DNA from: Rhodophyticola sp017644125
GTDB lineage: Bacteria > Pseudomonadota > Alphaproteobacteria > Rhodobacterales > Rhodobacteraceae
Assembly (NCBI RefSeq): GCF_042140125.1
Contig: NZ_CP159473.1
DNA length: 64,000 nt
Strand: one strand, 5' to 3'
Within the stretch, counting starts at the first letter, position 1, and the number at the start of each line of letters is the position of its first letter. The position numbers and the translations under genes are program-made. The notes beneath the pieces are model-generated. The model saw only the letters and a program-made list of their open reading frames with translations, made no database searches and was not told the origin of the DNA. Below, piece by piece: positions 59,517 through 64,000 of this stretch.

Positions 59517-59894
59517 ATGCTAAGCTTTCTGAAACGTCTCGTGACCTGGTGGAACGGCCAGACCCTCGGCACCCAGCTGATGACCTGGCGCAGGGGTGAG
59601 CGCGTGGGCGAGGACGAGGCGGGCAACGTCTTCTACCAGACCCGTGACGGCGTGCGCCGCTGGGTGATCTTCAACGGCGAGGCGGAGGCCAGCCGGGTCA
59701 GCCCCGACTGGCACGGGTGGCTGCACCACACCTGGAATGATCCGCCGAGCGAGCGCCCGCTGCCCCGCAAGACGTGGGAGAAGCCGCATCTGCCGAACCT
59801 GACCGGCACGGCGCAGGCCTATGCGCCCGCAGGCTCGATCCGGCGGCGCGACCCCGAAGAGCGCCGCGATTACGAGGCCTGGAGCCCGGATTAG
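59517..59894 (+). CDS. NDUFA12-type accessory subunit of respiratory complex I
   Basis: A 125-residue homologue of the mitochondrial B17.2/NDUFA12 subunit, found in alphaproteobacterial complex I. The pattern is FLKRLVTWWNGQTLGTQLMTWRRGERVGEDEAGNVFYQ, RRWVIFNGEAEASRVSPDWHGWLHHTWNDPPSE and KPHLPNLTGTAQAYAP. The ATG at 59517 follows CCGGAGGCG; the longer frame is not homologous. It begins a run with mlaD and a DUF2155 gene. Confidence 0.93.
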   Translation: MLSFLKRLVTWWNGQTLGTQLMTWRRGERVGEDEAGNVFYQTRDGVRRWVIFNGEAEASRVSPDWHGWLHHTWNDPPSERPLPRKTWEKPHLPNLTGTAQAYAPAGSIRRRDPEERRDYEAWSPD

Positions 59895-59920
59895 GCAGAG
59901 AGCGGCAGGGAGTACTGGCG

Positions 59921-60376
59921 ATGTCCGAGAACACCACTGCCGAGATCGTCGTGGGCGGCGTCGTGCTGGCGGCCGCGGTGGGGTTTTTCATCTATGCCGC
60001 GCAGGCCACCGGGTTCGAGCGGGATACCGGCAGTTACGAACTGGTGGCCTCGTTCCGCTCGGTGGAGGGGATCGGGCTGGGCACCGATGTGCGCCTTGCC
60101 GGTGTGCGCGTCGGATCGGTGACCGGTCTGGAGCTGAACCCCACGACCTATCGCGCCGACACGACCATCAGCATCCGCGATGAGATCGAGATCCCCGATG
60201 ACAGCGCGATTGCTGTCGCCTCCGAAGGGTTGCTTGGCGGCTCCTTCGTCGAGATCCTGCCGGGCGGGTCGCCGTTCGCGCTGGAACCCGGCGGGGAGAT
60301 CATCGACACGCAAAGCTCGGTCAGCCTGATCACGCTTCTGCTGCGCTTCGTCACCGGCGACGGGGAAGGCGAATGA
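59921..60376 (+). CDS. mlaD: MlaD, substrate-binding (MCE) subunit of the lipid-asymmetry transporter
   Basis: MlaD is the hexameric MCE-domain protein, anchored in the inner membrane, of the Mla phospholipid transporter. The 151 residues show an N-terminal anchor (IVVGGVVLAAAVGFFIYA), the MCE strand block YELVASFRSVEGIGLGTDVRLAGVRVGSV, and SEGLLGGSFVEILPGG. The remaining Mla subunits are not in the window, so it is separated from its ABC partners, as is usual in this order. It overlaps the DUF2155 gene by 4 bp. Confidence 0.9.
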   Translation: MSENTTAEIVVGGVVLAAAVGFFIYAAQATGFERDTGSYELVASFRSVEGIGLGTDVRLAGVRVGSVTGLELNPTTYRADTTISIRDEIEIPDDSAIAVASEGLLGGSFVEILPGGSPFALEPGGEIIDTQSSVSLITLLLRFVTGDGEGE

Positions 60377-60864
60377 CGCGCCGCCCCCTGATGCTTGCGG
60401 CGGTGATTTTGCTTGCCATGACCCCCGGCGTTTCGGTCGCGCAGGACCCGGCGGTGAGCCCTTTCGTGCAAAACAACGATGGCAGCCTCTTCGTGCAGGA
60501 TCGCGGCGACGGGGTCCGGCTGGAGGAGCGGCGGAACCCCGGCGCCGTCACATCGGTGAGCGCGCCCAATGTGGCCTCCGCCGATGGCGCGGTTCTGCGC
60601 GCGCTGGACAAGACCCTCGGCCGGCCGACGGATATCGAGATGTCGAACGGGCAGACCGTCGTGTTCGGCAGCATCGCGATCCGCATGTTCGAATGCCGCT
60701 ATCCGATCGACAACCCCGCCTCGGACGGGTTCGCCCATATCCAGGTGATGGATCTGGACGGGGACGAGGTGTTCAACGGCTGGATGGTCGCCTCCAGCCC
60801 GGCGCTGGTGGCGATGGAACACCCGCGCTACGATGTCTGGGTTCTGAGGTGCAGGATTTCCTGA
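60373..60864 (+). CDS. DUF2155 family exported protein
   Basis: A 163-residue protein with a signal peptide (PLMLAAVILLAMTPGVSVAQ) and the DUF2155 domain: ALDKTLGRPTDIEMSNGQTVVFGSIAIRMFECRYP, GFAHIQVMD, EVFNGWMVASSPALVAMEHPRYDVWVLRC. Two Cys residues (MFECRYP and VLRCRIS) may pair in the periplasm. Function unknown. The start overlaps mlaD as ATGA. Its 3' end overlaps the convergent aat gene by 37 bp. Confidence 0.9.
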   Translation: MTRRPLMLAAVILLAMTPGVSVAQDPAVSPFVQNNDGSLFVQDRGDGVRLEERRNPGAVTSVSAPNVASADGAVLRALDKTLGRPTDIEMSNGQTVVFGSIAIRMFECRYPIDNPASDGFAHIQVMDLDGDEVFNGWMVASSPALVAMEHPRYDVWVLRCRIS

Positions 60865-61487
60865 GGCGTGACGGGCTGGGGCTGCGCCAGAAAATCCGCC
60901 TCCCAGTCGAGCGCGCGTTCCAGCCGGCGGTGATACTCGGCCCGGGGGATTTCCACCGCGCCAAGCCGGATCAGGTGATCGGTGACGAACTGTGTATCGA
61001 ACAGCTGAAAGCCGCCATAGCGCAGACGGCTGACCAGATAGGCCAGCGCGATCTTCGAGGCATCCGTGCGGCGCGAGAACATGCTTTCCCCGAAAAACGC
61101 CGCGCCAAGCGTGACCCCATAGACGCCGCCCACAAGCACGGGGCCATCCCAGACCTCCATGGAATGGGCGTAGCCTGCGGCGTGAAGCTGCTGATACAGC
61201 TCGAAGATCTCGGCATTGATCCAGGTTTCATCGCGGTCGGCGCAGCCTGCGACCGTGCCCTTGAAATCCGTATTGACGCGGATGTCGAACGGCGCGGCCC
61301 GGATCCTGCGGGCGAGACTGCGCGAGATGTGGAACCCGTTCAGCGGGATGATGCCGCGGCGCTGGGGATCGACCCAGAAGAGATCGGGATCGTTGCGGCT
61401 TTCGGACATCGGAAAGATGCCGGCCGCATAGGCCCGCAGCAGAAGATCCGCGGTCAGGGTGGGGCGCTGGTAGAGATCATGGGCCAT
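60828..61487 (-). CDS. aat: Leucyl/phenylalanyl-tRNA--protein transferase
   Basis: Aat attaches Leu or Phe from aminoacyl-tRNA to N-terminal Arg/Lys, feeding the ClpS/ClpAP N-degron pathway. The 219 residues show AYAAGIFPMSESRNDPDLFWVDPQRRGIIPL, FHISRSLARRIR, TWINAEIFELYQQLHAAGYAHSMEVWDG, LVGGVYGVTLGAAFFGESMFSRRTDASKIAL and FQLFDTQFVTDHL, all near-invariant. The frame is open to 61679, but the ATG at 61487 gives the family start. Confidence 0.96.
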   Translation of the reverse strand: MAHDLYQRPTLTADLLLRAYAAGIFPMSESRNDPDLFWVDPQRRGIIPLNGFHISRSLARRIRAAPFDIRVNTDFKGTVAGCADRDETWINAEIFELYQQLHAAGYAHSMEVWDGPVLVGGVYGVTLGAAFFGESMFSRRTDASKIALAYLVSRLRYGGFQLFDTQFVTDHLIRLGAVEIPRAEYHRRLERALDWEADFLAQPQPVTPQEILHLRTQTS

Positions 61488-61662
61488 CGTCCGGCAGCAT
61501 AACCGCTTGCGGTGAAGAAACTCCATCCGCGTTTTTTGACGTGGGGATGGCTTCTGGCCGCCCCGGCGGGATCGCCCGCGCGCCGACGGGGGAACCCGTG
61601 CCGGTCGGGCGGCGTTGCCCTCTTGACCGCACTGGCAGACCACCCCCGGAAAGGCAGACCCT

Positions 61663-62301
61663 ATGACCCGTGACGTCACCGGCCACCCGACAAGGACGGA
61701 GCGGCCCTATCTGCTTATCTTGCTTGGATTTATCGGCTGTTTCGGGTGCCTGTCGCTGATTGTCGGCACCGCGGTCGCCCCGTTCTTCGTGCCCGACCAT
61801 GACTGGGTCGCCGATACGATCAGCGATCTGGCTGCGGGCCGGTCCGAGATCATCATGGATGTCGCCCTTTACGGGTTCGCGGCCGGGCTTTTCGCCGTCT
61901 CCCTCGCGGCGGCGCATATGCATCTGGGCGGGGTCAGATGGTCGATCGGCCTGATCTCTCTGGCGATTCTCGCGTCGCTGGTGGTGATCGTGGGCGCGCG
62001 CAACGAATATGGCGACGGGGACAGCGAGGGGATCGTGATCCATATCTATCTGGTCTACGGGCTGGGCGCGCTGTTCCTGCTGGCGCCCCTGTGCCTTGCT
62101 CCGGGCCTGCGGCAGGATCACGGCCGGGCGCGAAAGGCGCTGATCGCGCTCGGGCTGCTCTGGGGTCTCTGCGCGCCGCTTTTCCTGTTCACGCCCACGG
62201 GCGTCGACGGGCTGGTGGAGCGCCTGCTGGGGCTGGTGGCCTGTGCCATCGTGGCGCTTCTGGCGCTTGTGGCGATCCGGCGCGGGAGGGCGGCGTTGTA
62301 G
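61663..62301 (+). CDS. DUF998-like integral membrane protein
   Basis: A 212-residue protein with six hydrophobic helices (YLLILLGFIGCFGCLSLIVG, DVALYGFAAGLFAVSLAAAH, GLISLAILASLVVIVGA and others) and a conserved-looking DWVADTISDL loop, consistent with DUF998. Function unknown. GGAAAGG lies before the ATG. It is inserted, in the opposite direction, between accC and aat. Confidence 0.75.
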   Translation: MTRDVTGHPTRTERPYLLILLGFIGCFGCLSLIVGTAVAPFFVPDHDWVADTISDLAAGRSEIIMDVALYGFAAGLFAVSLAAAHMHLGGVRWSIGLISLAILASLVVIVGARNEYGDGDSEGIVIHIYLVYGLGALFLLAPLCLAPGLRQDHGRARKALIALGLLWGLCAPLFLFTPTGVDGLVERLLGLVACAIVALLALVAIRRGRAAL

Positions 62302-62320
62302 GGCCGCCCGGAGGATGGTT

Positions 62321-63667
62321 TCAGCCCAGGTTCGTTTCCAGCCACTTTTCCAGCCAGTGGATGTTGTACTCCCCGGTCTGGACCGCCTCTTCCTCCATCA
62401 GGGCGCGGAAAAGCGGGATCGTGGTGTCCACGCCATCGACGATCAGCTCGCCAAGGGCCCGGTGAAGACGCGCCAGCGCCTCGGGCCGGTCGCGGCCATG
62501 CACGATCAGCTTGGCGATCAGGCTGTCGTAATAGGGCGGGATCGAATAGCCGTCGTAAAGCGCCGAATCCATCCGGACGCCCAGACCGCCGGGCGCGTGA
62601 TACTGGGTGATCTTGCCCGGGCAGGGCGAGAAATTCGGCAGCTTTTCCGCATTGATCCGGACTTCGATGGAGTGGCCGTTCACGACCAGATCCTCTTGAC
62701 GGAAGGACATCTCCTCGCCCGCCGCGACACGGATCTGCTCACGCACCAGATCGACGCCGAAAATCGCCTCGGTCACCGGGTGTTCCACCTGCAGCCGCGT
62801 ATTCATCTCGATGAAAAAGAACTCGTCGTTTTCGTAGAGAAACTCGATCGTGCCTGCGCCTTCATAGCCAATCTCGGCCACGGCCTTGGCGCAGGTCGCG
62901 CCGATCCGGGCCCGGATCTCGGGGCTGATCGCGGGGCCGGGGGCCTCTTCCAGCACTTTCTGGTGCCGCCGCTGCAGCGAGCAGTCGCGCTCCCCCAGAT
63001 GGACCGCGTTGCCGCGCCCGTCGCCGAACACCTGCACCTCGATATGGCGGGGCGCACCGAGATATTTCTCGATATACACCTCGTCATTGCCGAAATTGGA
63101 TTTACCCTCGCTGCGCGCGGTGCGGAAGGCGGTTTCCAGCTCTTCGGCGGAGCGGGCCAGCTTCATGCCCTTGCCGCCGCCGCCCGCGGTCGCCTTGATG
63201 ATCAGCGGGAAGCCGGTTTCCCGTGCCACGGCCTGCGCCGCCTCGAAATCGGGCACGCCGCCATCGGAGCCGGGCACGCAGGGCACGCCGAGCGCCCTCA
63301 TCGTGTCCTTGGCGGTGATCTTGTCGCCCATCATGCGGATATGTTCGGCCGACGGGCCGATGAACTTGATCCCGTGATCTTCGACGATCTGCACGAATTG
63401 AGCGTTTTCCGACAGGAAGCCATAGCCCGGATGGATCGCCTCCGCCCCGGTGATCTCGCAGGCGGAAATGATCGCGGGCACGCTCAGATAGCTGAGCGTG
63501 CTTGACGGGGGGCCGATGCAGATCGCCTCGTCCGCCATGCGGACATGCATCGCATCGCTGTCTGCGGTGGAATGGACGGCGACCGTGCCCACGCCCATCT
63601 CACGCGCAGCGCGGATGACGCGGAGCGCGATTTCGCCGCGATTGGCGACAAGGATCTTGGAGAACAT
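62321..63667 (-). CDS. accC: AccC, biotin carboxylase of acetyl-CoA carboxylase
   Basis: AccC carboxylates biotin on AccB with ATP and bicarbonate, the first step of fatty-acid synthesis. The 448-residue product contains MFSKILVANRGEIALRVIRAAREMG, the glycine-rich ATP loop KATAGGGGKGMKLA, MNTRLQVEHPVTEAIFGVDLV with the bicarbonate/catalytic Glu-Arg region, and GHSIEVRINAEKLPNFSPCPG. It is 12 bp downstream of accB. Confidence 0.97.
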   Translation of the reverse strand: MFSKILVANRGEIALRVIRAAREMGVGTVAVHSTADSDAMHVRMADEAICIGPPSSTLSYLSVPAIISACEITGAEAIHPGYGFLSENAQFVQIVEDHGIKFIGPSAEHIRMMGDKITAKDTMRALGVPCVPGSDGGVPDFEAAQAVARETGFPLIIKATAGGGGKGMKLARSAEELETAFRTARSEGKSNFGNDEVYIEKYLGAPRHIEVQVFGDGRGNAVHLGERDCSLQRRHQKVLEEAPGPAISPEIRARIGATCAKAVAEIGYEGAGTIEFLYENDEFFFIEMNTRLQVEHPVTEAIFGVDLVREQIRVAAGEEMSFRQEDLVVNGHSIEVRINAEKLPNFSPCPGKITQYHAPGGLGVRMDSALYDGYSIPPYYDSLIAKLIVHGRDRPEALARLHRALGELIVDGVDTTIPLFRALMEEEAVQTGEYNIHWLEKWLETNLG

Positions 63668-63679
63668 GCGCGCGCCGCC

Positions 63680-64000
63680 CTATTCGATGATCATGAGCGG
63701 TGCGCCGAATTCGACGGGCGCGCCATCTTCGACAAGAATGCGTTTGACAGTGCCGGATTTGGGTGACGGGATCTGGTTCATCGTTTTCATCGCTTCGATG
63801 ATCATCAGGGTCTGGCCCTCGGCGACCTTGTCGCCCACCGCGACGAAGGACGGGGTGCCGGGCTCCGGTTGCAGATAGGCGGTGCCGACCATGGGCGATG
63901 TGACCGCATTGGGGTCCTGCGCGGGATCGACCGACGGGGCCGGGGCGGGCGCGGCGTCGGCGGCGGCGGGGCCGGAGACCGGCGCCGGCGCGGCGTGCAT
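63680..64000 (-). CDS. accB: AccB, biotin carboxyl carrier protein (5' part outside the window)
   Basis: The C-terminal 106 residues of BCCP. The biotinyl domain is complete: TSPMVGTAYLQPEPG, VGDKVAEGQTLMIIEAMKTMNQIPSP with the biotinylated Lys, and VKRILVEDGAPVEFGAPLMIIE. Before it is the usual Pro/Ala linker. The biotin loop reads EAMKTMN where EAMKMMN is commoner. The gene continues past position 64000; the ATG at the edge is probably internal. Confidence 0.94.
   Translation of the reverse strand: MHAAPAPVSGPAAADAAPAPAPSVDPAQDPNAVTSPMVGTAYLQPEPGTPSFVAVGDKVAEGQTLMIIEAMKTMNQIPSPKSGTVKRILVEDGAPVEFGAPLMIIE

Noticed and set aside
1..64000. CRISPR array, rRNA operon, prophage or secondary-metabolite cluster
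   Set aside because: No spaced short repeats, rRNA stretches, phage structural genes or modular synthases were seen. The toroid gene alone is not a terpene cluster.

Overview
The window is 64 kb of high-GC chromosome from an alphaproteobacterium, almost certainly of the Rhodobacterales (Roseobacter/Rhodobacter group). The evidence is gene content and order: a complete dcw (division and cell wall) cluster with small DUF2484 membrane genes between murC and murB, a GlyQ/GlyS two-subunit glycyl-tRNA synthetase with a DUF6446 gene between the subunits, CobS and CobT of the aerobic cobaltochelatase, and a NDUFA12 - mlaD - DUF2155 - aat - accC - accB block. The genus cannot be fixed from the sequence alone.

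Layout. (1) 1-18.5 kb, + strand: murF (partial), mraY, murD, a VOC-family gene, ftsW, murG, murC, two DUF2484 genes and another small membrane gene, murB, ddl, ftsQ, ftsA, ftsZ, a strong terminator, then lpxC, bamD and recN. Many genes overlap by 1-13 bp, so the run is probably translationally coupled. ftsW carries a one-base insertion that breaks the frame; because the gene is essential this is either a sequencing error or a remarkable allele. (2) 18.5-32.3 kb: mixed housekeeping genes (SnoaL-like protein, ClC transporter, DUF427, aminopeptidase P, cobT, two small exported proteins, threonine dehydratase-like, Asp/Glu racemase-like without its cysteines, glmM, folP, a GNAT gene and a folB fusion). 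(3) 32.3-46.4 kb: SleB-type hydrolase, a PPDK-like enzyme, glyS, an FkbM methyltransferase remnant, DUF6446, glyQ, an exported SPOR/peptidoglycan-binding/pseudo-trypsin protein, cobS, guanine deaminase and mgtE.

(4) 46.4-52.3 kb is an accessory region of visibly lower GC. It holds a decayed IS3-family element, the 3' remnant of a maleate isomerase-like gene, a MarR regulator with a paired SMR efflux operon that share palindromic operator-like sites, a TraD/VirD4-type coupling-protein fragment, an imperfect 41-bp direct repeat at both ends of a 3.9-kb segment, and a two-gene minus-strand unit encoding an alpha/alpha-toroid (prenyltransferase/terpene-cyclase-like) protein and a DUF2268-type HExxH protease. 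It reads as the eroded trace of an integrated conjugative or mobile element that left a resistance cassette behind. (5) 52.3-54 kb is a divergent HxlR regulator/exported epoxide hydrolase pair with a 20-bp palindrome next to the regulator start. (6) 54-64 kb is core sequence again: a 960-residue protein with GspL-like and PilP/GspC-like ends, a SIMPL-domain protein, metY, NDUFA12, mlaD, DUF2155, aat, a DUF998 membrane gene, accC and the 3' part of accB.

The strongest leads for something not well described are the 960-residue bipartite membrane protein, the SPOR/peptidoglycan-binding pseudoprotease, the dihydroneopterin aldolase fused to an amino-acid-kinase-like domain, and the toroid plus DUF2268 gene pair. 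No CRISPR array, rRNA or complete tRNA gene was seen. All homology statements come from reading motifs and recalled family patterns; no search was run.
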